A DNA stretch of 64,000 nucleotides from Porphyra umbilicalis (taxonomy: Eukaryota > Rhodophyta > Bangiophyceae > Bangiales > Bangiaceae), in the NCBI GenBank assembly GCA_002049455.2, contig KV919066.1:29593-93592 (forward strand). The letters are read 5' to 3'. Position 1 is the stretch's first letter, and the number at the start of each line of letters is the position of its first letter. The translations under genes and the position numbers were made by a program. Positions 43,206-54,212 of this stretch are shown here, one piece after another. Under the pieces are notes generated by a model. The model searched no databases and was not told the origin of the DNA. It saw nothing but the letters and a program-made list of their open reading frames with translations.

Positions 43206-44792
43206 TCACCCAATGTACAAGGCAAGCAGTTCGCCTCGGTTGCGATAAATGTCCGCATTTGGGTCAGCTCGCACGCGCTCGTTCTCCTGCACGTTCTGCG
43301 TCGCAGCCCAAGCATCAAATATGGCAGCCATGCCGGCGGCAGGCGGGTGGGCGACGGGATGAAGAGCAGGGGGCGCGTTGCCGACGGCGTCAATGTCGTC
43401 CATTGCCGCAGCGACGCCGCCGACGCCACCGCCAGGTGCTGGAGCCCCGGCGGCAGCAATAACACCGCCGACGCCAGGGGCGCTGCCGCCGCCAGGTGCA
43501 AGCGCCCCGGCGGCAGCAATGCCGCCAGCTGGAGTCCCACCGCTCTGTCCTCAACCACCATCTGATCCACCAACAGCATCGCCACCTACGCCACAGTTAG
43601 TCCCACCATCACCCCCCACCGCACGTCGACGGCGACTCAAAACGTTGCAACGTCGACTCTCCACACACCTTTTATGCAGAATGCAAATGGCCTTGTAGGT
43701 CGTCACTAGCTGCGACACAGAGCGGTAGCGCTTATGGTGGAGCGCAACATGAAAGCGCTTCATCAATACGCCAAACAGGCGCTCCACGTCCTTTTGGATG
43801 GCCTTTTGGAGGCGGTTGAACATCGTCTGCTCCTCGGCGGACGGCTTGGGGTGCGGCGACATCAGAAAAGCGTAGCGCGGGTAAATCCCGTCGACAAGGT
43901 TGTAGGGTAGCGTGCGGGTGTGGCCATTGATAGTAAAGGGCGTGCCGCGAGGCGGCCACCGGCCGCCAGTGACGTCCGGGTACAGCGGCGACTGCTGCAT
44001 GACTTTGATGTCGTTCAGACTGCCGGGGGCCCCTTCAAACAGGTTCCACACCCACAGGTCCTCGTTACACACAGCTTCTCTGACGATGCCCCGCTTGCCC
44101 TTGCGACTCTGGTACGCACCTGTCATCCCCGTCGGGCACTGGTTCCACTCCCAGTGGCAACAGTCGAGGGAGCTCATGCACCTCGGCATCCCGCGTTCCT
44201 TGTTGCCCTCCATGATGGTGTTCAGCTCGTCTTGATTCGGTCGTCGCAGGTAGGTAGGTCCCCATCGCTTGAGAATAAACTCCATCAGCAACTTGGTCAA
44301 CTTGGCGATCACCGTCCGGTACAGGCGCACGTACTTGTCAGCTCGGTCGGCCGCCTCGCCGTAGGAGATCACGCGAAAGGCTGCCACCACCTTCTGTAGT
44401 GGATGCGCTTACAGCTTGCCCGTCGCATTAATGCGTTGTTGAAAGAAAGGCTCGTCCTTAGCAGCCAAATAGAAACGCCCAAAGATGGCGCGGGGAACAC
44501 GGAACCGCGTCTCAAAGCCCCGTTCAACTTAGATAGGAAGCAGACCGCCAACACCGAAGTAGTCTCGCGAAAAGGCGTGCACACCGGCTGCAACGTTGCG
44601 GCGCTTGTTGCCACGGCGCCCCGCGGTGAAGCCACGATAAAGCCATCGTCGCGCGATGCGCTTAGCGCGCGCGCGTCGGCGCACCGCCATCAGCACATTA
44701 ACGTGCGCCTGCACCACAGCAGCAACGTCCGCGCCGTCGTCGTTGGCCAGCAGGGCGGCGGTGGCCGAGACCTCCTCCTCCTGGACGTCCAT
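43206..44792 (-). pseudogene. PIF/Harbinger-type transposase with two stops and a C-terminal frameshift
   Basis: The ATG at 44790-44792 starts MDVQEEEVSATAALLAND. The frame continues through RDYFGVGG, meets TAA at 44529-44531, continues with FETRFRVPRAIFGRFYLAAK, meets TAA at 44409-44411, then runs to 43551. The catalytic residues are all there: Asp in SLDCCHWEW, Asp in LVDGIYPRYAF, Glu in KDVERLFGVL. After a frame change the C-terminus reads IFDAWAATQNVQENERVRAD, ending at 43206. It is homologous along its length to the relic at 7689-9041. It retains the segment that copy lost, and it keeps the N-terminus that copy lacks. Confidence 0.88.
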
Positions 44793-45787
44793 ACTGAACG
44801 CAGGGGCCCAGACGACCGGAACCCGTGGGGCACGGGGTGGGAATGGGGAAGAACAGCAGGGGCGCCTAGTGCGTCGTGGAAAAAGAGGAGGGGGGGGGGA
44901 GGGGGGACGAGCGGTGCGAGCAGCGCCCGTGCCCAGCGTGATCGAAGAGGGGAGGGGAGTGGCATGGAGCCCAGCGGTGATAGCAGAGCGCGTGGCCAGC
45001 GCGATGGAGGAGGGGCCGCGTGGACCGTGCTCACGGGTGTGGTGGGTGGACAAAATTCGGCGGCGGCGGGATGGGGGTGACAACGGCGGTGGCAATCAGC
45101 GGGCGGCCCGTACCGTCCTCTGAAAGGCGTGTCCGGCTGACCACTGCGGACAGCCACCCCAGCGCATCCTCCCACTGTTGATGCTCGCCGGGATGCCCCG
45201 CCACCACCGCCCCCAGGCAGCGCTCGTGTGGGCGCCCCTGCCACGGATGCACGGTGGCTGGGCGGCCACCCCCCTCCAAATTGTGCCGATCGCGGCCACC
45301 GCCATCCAGGCGCGATTGTTCGGGCTGCAGGACCCCCTCATTGTCCTTTCAGGGCGCCCCAATAGCTGTAGCACAGCGACCGGCCCGATCTCTCCCCTCC
45401 ACGCGGCGCTGTCGACGGCCCGCGCCGCCCTCGCGAAACGACCTCCCGCCACGAAAGCCCCCAGAGAGGCCCTACGCAAACGCAGCACACCTGGGTCGAC
45501 AGGCCCACCCCTCTCAGATTGCTCTGTGAGCGATGCGTGGGATCCACGCAGGCGCCAAAAGATCCAACGCGCTTCCCTCTGTGCATGCCGTAACCAAAAT
45601 ATCAGGCAAGAGCCGTGGGTCCGTTTTCGAGAGGAGTGGTCCAGATCGACGATTTCTAGTTTCTGAATGACTGATAAAAACCAAGGCTGATCGTGGGCCC
45701 ACACGTTGCTCGCTTAAGCGTGATATCTTAAATACTATTTCGAATCGTTCGACCAATGAGAGAACATAGAAGAATGGGGTCGGCTTC
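44793..45787. other. Unassigned stretch upstream of the second transposase
   Basis: GC-rich with open frames on both strands. G-runs lie at 44885-44910. No domain was recognised. Confidence 0.35.
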
Positions 45788-45825
45788 GGACCAACCCCAT
45801 TTCCGGTCGGGAATGGGGTCGGTCC
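45788..45825. repeat. Inverted repeat, 14-bp arms with one mismatch
   Basis: GGACCAACCCCATT and AATGGGGTCGGTCC enclose ten bases. Confidence 0.7.
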
Positions 45826-46224
45826 GGCATGGGCCCTATTTCTGAAAGCAACATATGCGTTGTACTTACGTCATTTGATTTGGTAGAAATGAAGCCCAAA
45901 TGGGGTTGGAGACGTTGATGCGGGAGTGTTCTGGCCCCATTTCCTTAATAATGAGACACATTTTCGCCACGTTGCTCCACGTTTCGCAAATATGACTTGA
46001 GGCTGACGTTGCAGGGTTTGCTCTGAAGGCGTGGTGGGAAGCACGCAAGTGGCGGCAAAACCTCAACGAGGCCACGGTCTGCTCGTGGCTCGGCAAACAC
46101 GCGCATGAGCCATTTTGGCTGAGAATGACAGCAACACCACCGAAGTCTTCGGCGCAAGAGAATCGCGGGTGACGAATGAAGCAGTCTTTCGACGATAAGT
46201 GGTGTTGGAAGCTGGCTGCGCAAG

Positions 46225-46360
46225 TACAGCCGTTCTCCCAAAATTCCCGCACTCCAAATGTTGCAAAAAAGTTTCAAATCGGGCTCTGCGGGGTCGTAGA
46301 GGCCGATTTGGAACTCTTTTGCAAATGTTGGAGTGCGGGGTTTTTGGGAGAACGGCTGTA
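46225..46360. mobile_element. Foldback MITE, mariner/Stowaway-like, 136 bp including TA ends
   Basis: About 60 bp at each end are inverted repeats of each other: TACAGCCGTTCTCCCAAAA on the left, and the complement of TTTTTGGGAGAACGGCTGTA on the right. The ends TA-CAGCC...GGCTG-TA fit a TA target duplication as made by Tc1/mariner-type transposases. The whole element would fold into a long hairpin. Confidence 0.8.
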
Positions 46361-47527
46361 GCATCACGACTGTCGGAGACATGAAGGCTTTCGATGGTGT
46401 TAAAATACGCAGCTTCCCAGGGTCCGCTCAGATCTGTCATGTTGACTTCCAAGGATACATCGGTACATCACACCCCCTGAGGGCAGGGATGTGGGTCGAT
46501 AATTGTCACGCGGTAATGATCGTCATAATTATTGCAAAATTATAGAAATCATGCCAGCACGCGCTGATAATGATCGTCGGTGGGCCACGTGTTCGCAATA
46601 AATTTGAAGAACATACATGTCATGCCGCAAGTGGAACAAGCCGATCATTGACTCGCTAACACCGCCTCTGGTCGTCTTCGTTTCCGGTAGGGTTAGTGAA
46701 CACGCCTCCATTTCCGGGGCGTGTAGGCGTGACACCTTACAACACCTTACAACACGCCAGGCCCTACCATACGTATATCGTGAGTAGGTGTTTTTACAGG
46801 TGTAAGTGTCTGAACTCCCGGACCCGTAGGCAGCAAGGCGGCTGGCACCAACACCCAAATGAACAATTGTGTAGGTAGCCGTGGGTATCTATCAATTCCA
46901 AACGACAGCGGATTTAAAGACAGAAGAGCGCGCCATTCGAATGCAATTATGTCGTTTCACCTCCGCTAAGTACCAGTTGATCTTTAGACTTGATTTGAAT
47001 ACTACAACGGTTCCAGTTCGGGGGAATTCTTCGAACCGTTGTGTGCTCGCCAAAGGGCGCCCGTTAGAACTCTCACGTGAGCCATTGACAGCGCCGCAAA
47101 TAGGAACACTCACGTGACGGAGCGGATCCGACATGCTCGGGAAACATAGGCGCTTGGCGCTGCTAAAGGTAGGCAGCTGTTCCAAGTCAATCAATTTCGG
47201 AATTGATTCGTACCCGTGTTCTCAAGGTATATTTCGTATTGATACACTTGAAGACATACGTGGCCAGCACTCGTACTTGAATTCAACGATTTGTATATAC
47301 CGTACCCGAAGCTGAAAACGATACGTATGACAGGGCCTGCAACACGCCTTAAATCACAATCCCGCCCCCGAGGTGGACCCCCTGCGCTACATCAGCAGAG
47401 CCCCTTTTTGTTCTACATTTATTTGCCTGGCAGAACGGTCGATGACACTTTAAGCCACTCAATGACAGAGCAGCCAACTGGCGAATGGTGTGGAGTCTTC
47501 TAAGTTGGACCAATCCTGTCCAATTGT
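46361..47527. other. Unassigned AT-richer stretch
   Basis: No convincing ORF. A word GGCGTGACACCTTACAACAC near 46729 recurs in similar form near 49292. Confidence 0.35.
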
Positions 47528-48835
47528 TTAGTTCGGCACGAGCGCCGTTCGTCGCCGACGCCGGAGGAGCCTGTTGGCAGCTCTGTTGTCCAGGCCGTTC
47601 CTGTGTCGGGAGCGGCGGTGGTCAGCACCCTTCGCGGGGCGACTGTGGAAGCGGCGCCCAGCGCGCTGCTCGTCGTGGAGGAGGGTACGACTAATGAGAA
47701 AGGCAGCGGAGAGGATTGGCCATTGCTCCGCCGGGTGTCGGGTGCCATAGACACCTTTGGCGAGGCAAGCGCTCCCGCTCAGGTCGCGGCCGCCCGCAAT
47801 ACGCATGTGTTTTTGCTGGGAGACGTCTTTATGCACGGCACTGGATGCATTGCGACTTCGGATGCCGCGTGCCACGAGGGTGGGGTCGGGTGGAAGAGGG
47901 TCAGAGTAGGGGAGGCTGGTGTCGTGCGGCCTGTCGTGGCAGCCCTGTTCTGACCTCATGGTCCCCGCTCTGTGTTTCTGCTCCTGTGCGCTTTTAACGT
48001 AGCGTATGGCCCCCGCAGTCCACGCCCGGTTGTCCCGTGTCACGGACCGTCCCCGCCTGTTTGGTGGCGTAGTCTGGCGCCTCCCTAACTCCTTCGTCGG
48101 AAAGGGAGTGATGTGGGCCGGGATGCGGCAGGGTGGCAACGTGACAGCGGCAGGGTGATGCGCGGGGATGGGACGGACTCGGAAGCTGTCGGGTGGTGGG
48201 CGGGGGGGGGTTCTCACGGTTATCGGAAAAAAGTACCAGCGCTTATGTACCAGGTCATGCCAGTGGAGGGCGTCTTCTGGCGCAGCCAAGACGCGAGCCC
48301 GCAACGCACGCCAGTGGCAAGGGAGAATCGCGTTGCACACGAGCTCACACAGGTCTGGGGAGAGAGGGGCTCTCCAGGACGATTGTTGTGGTAGGACTGC
48401 AGCGACAGCAATGGGGTGAGCGCCAAACGCCCCCGCGGGGCGGTAGAGCTGTGTGGCTGCCCGTGCTCTGCCCCACCCCAAGAATGTCAGCGGAGCGTCG
48501 CGCGGCGTCGAGGAGGATAAGGGGCACCCGACCGCTCCCTCGAATCCACCCGCGCTCAGGCACGACAATGAGGCAAATGATGAAACGGCCTTCAGACGGA
48601 CGCGCCACACAACGATGAGGGAGCAGCGAGACACAGCCCGGTCAGGAGGCCCGTTCTCTTCCATTGCCTTGTGAAAAGCGGAAGGGGGGCGGGGGGGGGG
48701 AGGATGGCGAGGAGGGAGACGCATAAGACGGCAGCGATCGATGACGGCTTGACGGTGCGTGCCACAACACATCGCCCCGGGGAGCCTGTGGCACCCTCCG
48801 AATTGGACCGGATCACGTGTCGCGCTGATGGCCAT
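47528..48835 (-). CDS. Unrecognised ORF, both strands open
   Basis: This is a 435-codon minus-strand frame. Part of it looks protein-like (LSPDLCELVCNAILPCHWRA, LHWHDLVHKRWYFFPITV). The rest is Pro/Arg-rich. The plus strand is also open at 47603-47953 with a plausible product (VFLLGDVFMHGTGCIATSD). The true coding strand cannot be decided and no family is recognised. Confidence 0.25.
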   Translation of the reverse strand: MAISATRDPVQFGGCHRLPGAMCCGTHRQAVIDRCRLMRLPPRHPPPPRPPSAFHKAMEENGPPDRAVSRCSLIVVWRVRLKAVSSFASLSCLSAGGFEGAVGCPLSSSTPRDAPLTFLGWGRARAATQLYRPAGAFGAHPIAVAAVLPQQSSWRAPLSPDLCELVCNAILPCHWRALRARVLAAPEDALHWHDLVHKRWYFFPITVRTPPRPPPDSFRVRPIPAHHPAAVTLPPCRIPAHITPFPTKELGRRQTTPPNRRGRSVTRDNRAWTAGAIRYVKSAQEQKHRAGTMRSEQGCHDRPHDTSLPYSDPLPPDPTLVARGIRSRNASSAVHKDVSQQKHMRIAGGRDLSGSACLAKGVYGTRHPAEQWPILSAAFLISRTLLHDEQRAGRRFHSRPAKGADHRRSRHRNGLDNRAANRLLRRRRRTALVPN

Positions 48836-49836
48836 TTTAAGTCCTGTTGCATGCGTGCGCGGCCACGCCCCCCCCCTCTCTTATTCGAGTGGATCAAGCG
48901 TGCACCTGGCGGCCTCTCCCGGCGTCTCTCTGCCAGCTGCAGGGGCACCTCAAATCCCTCGACTTTTATCGGGGGGATGGAGGCCGTGCCTCAGCAGCGT
49001 CACGCGCACCCCTTGCCTGCCGACCCACACGTAGCTCCGCGCCGTCGCCAAGGCCGCGCTGACTAAGCAGACTGTCAGCCAGCGCTGCAAGCCGACATCG
49101 AGCTCGCGGGCGAGCGTGGCAGTTACGGCCGCGACGCACATTTGTGGGCAGCCGACAAAACAGCTTCGTGCCGCCGCGCCAGCCACCGCCGCTTGTCACC
49201 GTGCAACTTTCGTAAAACGTTGCACTGCTTTCCGCGAGATTGTCAAAACCGGGGGGATCGCACGACCCAAAACACGCCCTTTTCATGTTGGGCGTGAGGC
49301 GTGACACGTCTTACAACACGTTAGAACCCGCCTGGGGCGTGATTTTATACACGCCCCAGGCGTGCGAACCAACCCTAGTTTCCGGAGATTGCCTGCCCAA
49401 TGCCCCTACTGAGGGCGATTTACGATTCGAGGATAAGCCGGGTCGACTCAAGTTTAGTTTCATATGAGGAAATGGTTGGAAGCCACATGTCGTCTATCGA
49501 CAGGCTCAAGCCTGAGACGCCCCTTCGAGGTGTCCCAGATCCTGAGTCTAGACCCCCTCAAGCGAGTCATTAAATCCCCGACTTGCCTCGAGTGATGGGG
49601 CCGCGCGGGAACGGAATGCGAGGGGGACCGCGCGCGCGTTCCACCCACACGGCGGGCCCGGTTCTCACAACGAGACGACGCCCACCCTTGTCACCCACCA
49701 CTCGAGCCCACCTTAGCGCTGTCGCGTACCCGCTGCCGCCGCTCTCTGACGGCAGGTGTTGACCGGACCCGGTTCGAGCGGTCGCTGGGCGCCCCTCTGC
49801 CCACGTTTGAAACGGTCAACTGCGCGCCCCTTCACT
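48836..49836. other. Unassigned stretch upstream of the third transposase
   Basis: It holds the hairpin at 49329-49362. It also holds the word GGTGTCCCAGATCCTGAG at about 49529, which resembles GGTGTCTTGGATCCTGAG at about 53327 on the far side of the Harbinger gene pair, in the same orientation. Confidence 0.4.
49329..49362. repeat. Perfect hairpin, 13-bp arms, 8-nt loop
   Basis: CGCCTGGGGCGTG and CACGCCCCAGGCG enclose ATTTTATA. Confidence 0.8.
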
Positions 49837-51735
49837 ATGGCCGCGCTACCACGCGACGACGTGGCTGCTTTTCGGGTCGCAGAGGAGCTTGAGCCGGACC
49901 TCCGGGAGGTTTCTAAGGCGCTGGAAATACAAGAGGCCGCGGCTTAGCTCTGCGAGGGTGCGGCTGAGGAGTCGCTGGGTGACTGGTTGGGTCGGATCGT
50001 GAGACTGATGCGGACCATGGAGTCTTGTGAGGGGAGCCACTGGGATGCACTCGAGAGCTCTCTTCTCACATTTTCGTCTGCCTTTGGGCCAGCAGGAGTG
50101 GGGGTGGGTGATGCGAGTGAACTCCTTGAGATAGCTGAGTTGGCCGACCTGGTAGAGATATGCGGTCAGAGTTACAGGGCTGCTCCTCACTCCCGTGACT
50201 TGGTCGGGCGCTTTTTCCAGAAGAGCATCGCCACTGGGTCTTTTTTCCGCGACGTGCGCATGACCCCGGTCCTCTTTGATGAGGTCGTCAAGTTGGTGAC
50301 CCCGTACCTCCCGTGCGGCCAACGTGGCCTGGCGGCTCTCCCTCCTGCCTGGCGTGTGTTTGCCGTGCTTTTCTGGCTTGCACAGGGAGGGCGTCAGCGC
50401 GTCGTTGCCCGGGCGGTGAATGTGGCCGAGTCCACGTTCGGCAAGTTTTGCGCGCCTGTCGTGCGGGCACTCTGCGTCGGCCTGTCCGCACCTACGTGGC
50501 CAGGTCGTGACGAGCGTCGGAAGATTGAGCTCGACTTCTCCAAGCTAACTGGTGGAAACCATGCTGGGTGGAAGGGCCTGTACTGTGCACGTTGACTCCT
50601 CTTCTGGGAGAGGAGAGTAGGGTGTCGGGGGTCGGATAGGGGTGGAGAGAGAACCAAAGGCGGCTGTGCACTCGCCGCTCGTCACTGAATATCAGTCCCG
50701 CTGCTAATAACAGTCCGGCACCCTTTTCTTTCTGGCCTCCATTTCTTGTTTTCCTAGGTGCGGAGCTGTGGATGGCTGCCACACGAGACTGCTCACCCCC
50801 TTTGGCCAGCACAAGGAAGATTACACAAACAAGAACGCGACGTCGTCGCTTCTACTTCTGGTAATCACGGACACAAGCCGCATCCGGTACTTGGTGGGCG
50901 GGTTTCCGGGCTCTTGTGGGGACTCAACTGCATTGAAGGGGCGCTCGTGGTACAAGGCAATGTTGCTGGAAGACGCTACCCTCCGGCCACTCTCTGCCAA
51001 CGAGTTCATCTTAGGTGATGCCGGCTTTGGTTTAACTCCCTTTTTGGTATGTTCCGTATCGGTTTCCACGCATACGAGAGGCATGACCGCATTCTATCCA
51101 CGACGTGAGAACCGGCGGGGCGGACGAATGAGGGGGGCCAGGACGACAGTTATGAGAGCGTTCCGTGCGGGGCGTTGGGGAGGATTGCTCAGAAATGTAT
51201 CTCGTCCAGTCCCGAATGCAATGCCGTCATGAGCTAACGCGACAGCCGCTGCTCGCTCTGTACGTCGTCGAGCGCCGCCGTTCGGAGTCAACCTGCTTTT
51301 TTTTTTTTTGGCACGCTCGTTGTCGCATTTAATGTCCGCCCCCTTTTATTTTTTTTCTATGCACAGATAACGCCATTCAGGGAGGTGGACATGCATGGTC
51401 CCAATGTGGCTACAATGCGGCGTTTCAACCACTATCACGCAAAAATGCGAGTGGTGGTGGAGAACGCCTTCGGGCGACTAAAAGGGCGGTGGCATGTGTT
51501 GAGGATGATCCACGCACACCCATGTCTGTCTGCATCCGTACAGGAGGCCTGCACTGCACTTCACAACTTTTTGGAGGAGCGCGGCGGCGAATACGACGCC
51601 GACCTGGAGGTGACGGACGAGCAGCCCGAGAGCAGCGCGATGGCTGCTGTGGGAGACGCCTCCCTGCTCTCGGCGGGGCAGGCACGGCGGCTGGAGATCG
51701 TCAAGGCTCTTGGGCTGCCGTGGGTGGAGGTGTAG
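49837..51735 (+). pseudogene. Harbinger-type DDE transposase, three exons, early amber codon
   Basis: Inferred exons are 49837-50567, 50758-51046 and 51367-51735. The introns (190 and 320 bp) both run GT..AG. The splices restore the family blocks AGCGAVDGCHTRLLTPFGQ and LGDAGFGLTPFLITPFREV. Catalytic residues: Asp 50771-50773, Asp 51017-51019, Glu 51460-51462 in VVVENAFGRLKGRW. That is the complete DDE set of the DDE_4 superfamily. The frame from the ATG at 49837 (MAALPRDDVAAFRVAEE) is broken only by TAG at 49945-49947. An alternative start at 50008 avoids the stop but loses 57 residues. Length without the stop would be about 462 aa. It converges on the Myb-like gene at 52020-52985. Of the three Harbinger copies here this one is closest to intact. 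Confidence 0.85.
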
Positions 51736-52019
51736 AATTACACAGGATCACCTTGTAGCCGAGGGCGGGGCGCGGGGGCGAGGGGAGGGAGGGGGGGTGA
51801 CGCGGATTGGTAGCATGGTCAGCAACGGGGGTGCCCTGGACGCTATCATGGATTGCCATTCGCAAAAATCATGAAACAAAAACGAAGCTGTGATAAGAAA
51901 AACACAGAAAATGAGGCAACCAAGAACAGCAAGACAAATATCCAAGATGACATGCTTGAGTCGATACTGCTACATCCTGCAGGTTTGGTAAAGCAAGGCA
52001 CGCCCTACTGCCCACGGGC
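51736..52019. other. Intergenic space between the convergent transposon genes
   Basis: A G-rich run lies at 51761-51800, followed by AT-rich sequence. This is room for two 3' UTRs, and no ORF was seen. Confidence 0.5.
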
Positions 52020-52985
52020 CTAGTCCGCGTACGCATTCAACAAATTGACAATCGCCAGACGCACGTCGCCAACACTCGCTCCGTCGGACGCAGTGGCCTC
52101 TTCAATCCGGCCCTCCGCACGCCCACCGCCAGCACTACCAGTGGACGTCGCAGCGCCAGCTAACTTGACCTGCAGGTAGTCACGCAAGACACTGGCGGCC
52201 GAGTCTTTCTTCACGGTCTTGGCCTTCTTGCTCCGCACATTATTCTCAATGTCAACCGCCGTCGGGTCCTTCCCCGGGGACGCCGTCATAGATGCGGCCA
52301 GTCGTGCGCCCGACGGCGGCGTCCCGTCGCTGTCGCCGTCCGAGTAGTCGTTCTCGCTGGCTTCCCCGCCGTCGCACTGGCCGACCTCCTTGTCGCGTGA
52401 GCCGCCGCGGACCGTACCTGTGCTGTCCGCCGGCGGCACCACGCCGCCGTCCGACACGTCGCCCCCAGCGACGGCGGCCCCCCCGCCATGCCCGGCGGTG
52501 TCGTCATTCGCACCTTGCAGGAAGTCCACCAGCTCGAGGACTGTGTGCTCATTAGACACGGGGCAGTCCTCGAAAACGACCTTAGCCATCTCGAAAAGGA
52601 CAGCCCCTCCAAACTTGATAATGGCGTCCTTCTTGTCAGCCTTGCTGGCCCCCGTCCGTCGACACTCCTTTGCGGCAGTGTTGTAGCTAGAGCGCATGTT
52701 CTTGAGCTTCTTGTCTAGCGCCTTGGGGTCGCGCGCCGCAGCCGCGGCCTTCTCCGCCGCCGGCACGAGGCTGACGAACACGTCCGAGAGCTCCCTCCCT
52801 GTGCGGCGGGTCTTGTCTCCCGTACGGCGACCACGGTACTCCGACCAGTGGTCGCGCGCGGCAGCCAGCAGGGCCTTGCGCTCGCCAAAAGTAAAGTTCT
52901 TGGCGGGGGGCGCGGGTGGACTCGCCACACCCGCCGCCGCACGCTTGCGGCCACGAGAAGCAACAGCAGTAGGCGTGCCCTCCAT
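52020..52985 (-). CDS. Myb/trihelix-like partner protein of the Harbinger element (321 aa)
   Basis: The ATG is at 52983-52985. The frame is open further upstream, but the TATA box at 53121-53126 shows those codons are 5' leader or promoter. Residues 11-15 (RGRKR) and a C-terminal KKAKTVKKD-type stretch look like nuclear localisation signals. Residues about 31-140 form a helical basic domain (FTFGERKALLAAARDHWSEY, then LDKKLKNMRSSYNTAAKECR) resembling Myb/SANT- or MADF-type DNA-binding modules. An acidic Gly/Asp-rich linker and a C-terminal helix follow. Lying tail to tail with a DDE_4 transposase is the usual Harbinger layout. The reading frame is fully open, so the gene may still be expressed. 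A domesticated host gene is an alternative. Confidence 0.72.
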   Translation of the reverse strand: MEGTPTAVASRGRKRAAAGVASPPAPPAKNFTFGERKALLAAARDHWSEYRGRRTGDKTRRTGRELSDVFVSLVPAAEKAAAAARDPKALDKKLKNMRSSYNTAAKECRRTGASKADKKDAIIKFGGAVLFEMAKVVFEDCPVSNEHTVLELVDFLQGANDDTAGHGGGAAVAGGDVSDGGVVPPADSTGTVRGGSRDKEVGQCDGGEASENDYSDGDSDGTPPSGARLAASMTASPGKDPTAVDIENNVRSKKAKTVKKDSAASVLRDYLQVKLAGAATSTGSAGGGRAEGRIEEATASDGASVGDVRLAIVNLLNAYAD

Positions 52986-53120
52986 CGAGCTCGGGTAGAT
53001 GTGCGAAGTGGTAGTAGGTGGGTGTGATGACAATAGTTTGGCAATGCGAGGGGTACGTGCGGATGTGTACAAGTCGGTGAGAGATAAACAAAAACGCACC
53101 GCCACCGACGGTGCACGGCC

Positions 53121-53126
53121 TTTATA
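53121..53126 (-). promoter_or_regulatory. TATA box of the Myb-like partner gene
   Basis: CATATAAAGG on the minus strand, about 140 bp upstream of the start codon, in a GC-rich context. Confidence 0.6.
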
Positions 53127-53279
53127 TGCCTCGGGACACCCATCGGCGCGGACCGGCTTCGCCACGCTCCGCCGAGTAAGCCTTATCGGGGCACGACCGC
53201 GCGAAGGCGAGCGTGCACTGTCCAAAAAAGGCGCGACCGCACCATCCAAGAAAGCGGGTGCACCAGAGATCCGGTTCAA

Positions 53280-54060
53280 GTGCGCCCGTTCAATACAGCA
53301 AATATGCTGTCAACTCCTTTCTGAGGGGTGTCTTGGATCCTGAGATCCGACTTAAGCAGCAGAAAACCGTGAATCGTCCTCTGCACCACAGGCATGTGCG
53401 CACCCGACCACCGCCGTGCAGGTTAGAGGAGTACTGATATATGCCATGCTACACTCCTGCCCGGCCGCACGCCGCTTGGCGGCCGCCGCCGCTATCGCCG
53501 TCGTGATGGTGTGTGTCGGTTTGGTGGTCGTCGCCGCCACGTTCCCGCTCACATGCATGCCATCTCTTCTCAAGCTGGTCGCCATTTCTCCTCCCCCCTG
53601 CATTTCCGAGGGCAACGCCTCACACACCCAAACCCTGGTGAGGGTGTCCGTGTGGCGATCGCGGTCGGCCCACAACCCCCCCCCCCTCGGCCCCCCCCCC
53701 CGTCCCGAAGGCGGCGGCGGCTGCCGCGCGAGCTGTCCCCCCCCTTCGCCCCAAATGACGGCGAGTGCGTGCCGCACGGTGGAGGCGGCGGCCCACCCCC
53801 ATAGGCATCGTTTGGAGGGGCGCGAGAGACGTACTGAAGGAGAACCAACAGGCTGTGAGACGAGACATGATCCAGATCGTCCATCAAGTACTGTTAGAAG
53901 AAGTCGGGCTGATGGTTTCTGTAACCATGAACGATAATTATCATTAACTATGGAGAAAAAAAACCATCAATGATGATTTCGTCGAAATCTTACAACCCTG
54001 CCTGAGGGCCCCCCCCGTCGATTGTAGCCCACCTACACGTCGAATCCACGGGTTGCGTTT
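53280..54060. other. Unassigned stretch between the Harbinger pair and the dehydratase gene
   Basis: It contains long C-runs (53670-53720) and GCC triplets. No domain was recognised in the open frames. Confidence 0.35.
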
Positions 54061-54065
54061 TTTTT

Positions 54066-54074
54066 TAAATATAA
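54066..54074 (+). promoter_or_regulatory. TATA box of the prephenate dehydratase gene
   Basis: TAAATATAA preceded by a T-run, 147 bp before the start codon. Confidence 0.6.
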
Positions 54075-54212
54075 CCTCGTTGACGGCGTCGTGGGCATTG
54101 GCTGCCGCGCACGTCTATTTAGCAGCGTACTCCTCTCCTTTGCTGCCGATGCCGCTTGCTGTTTTTCCTTGATTATTTCGTCGGTCTTCACCCTGCCCCA
54201 CTCGTCTTCACC

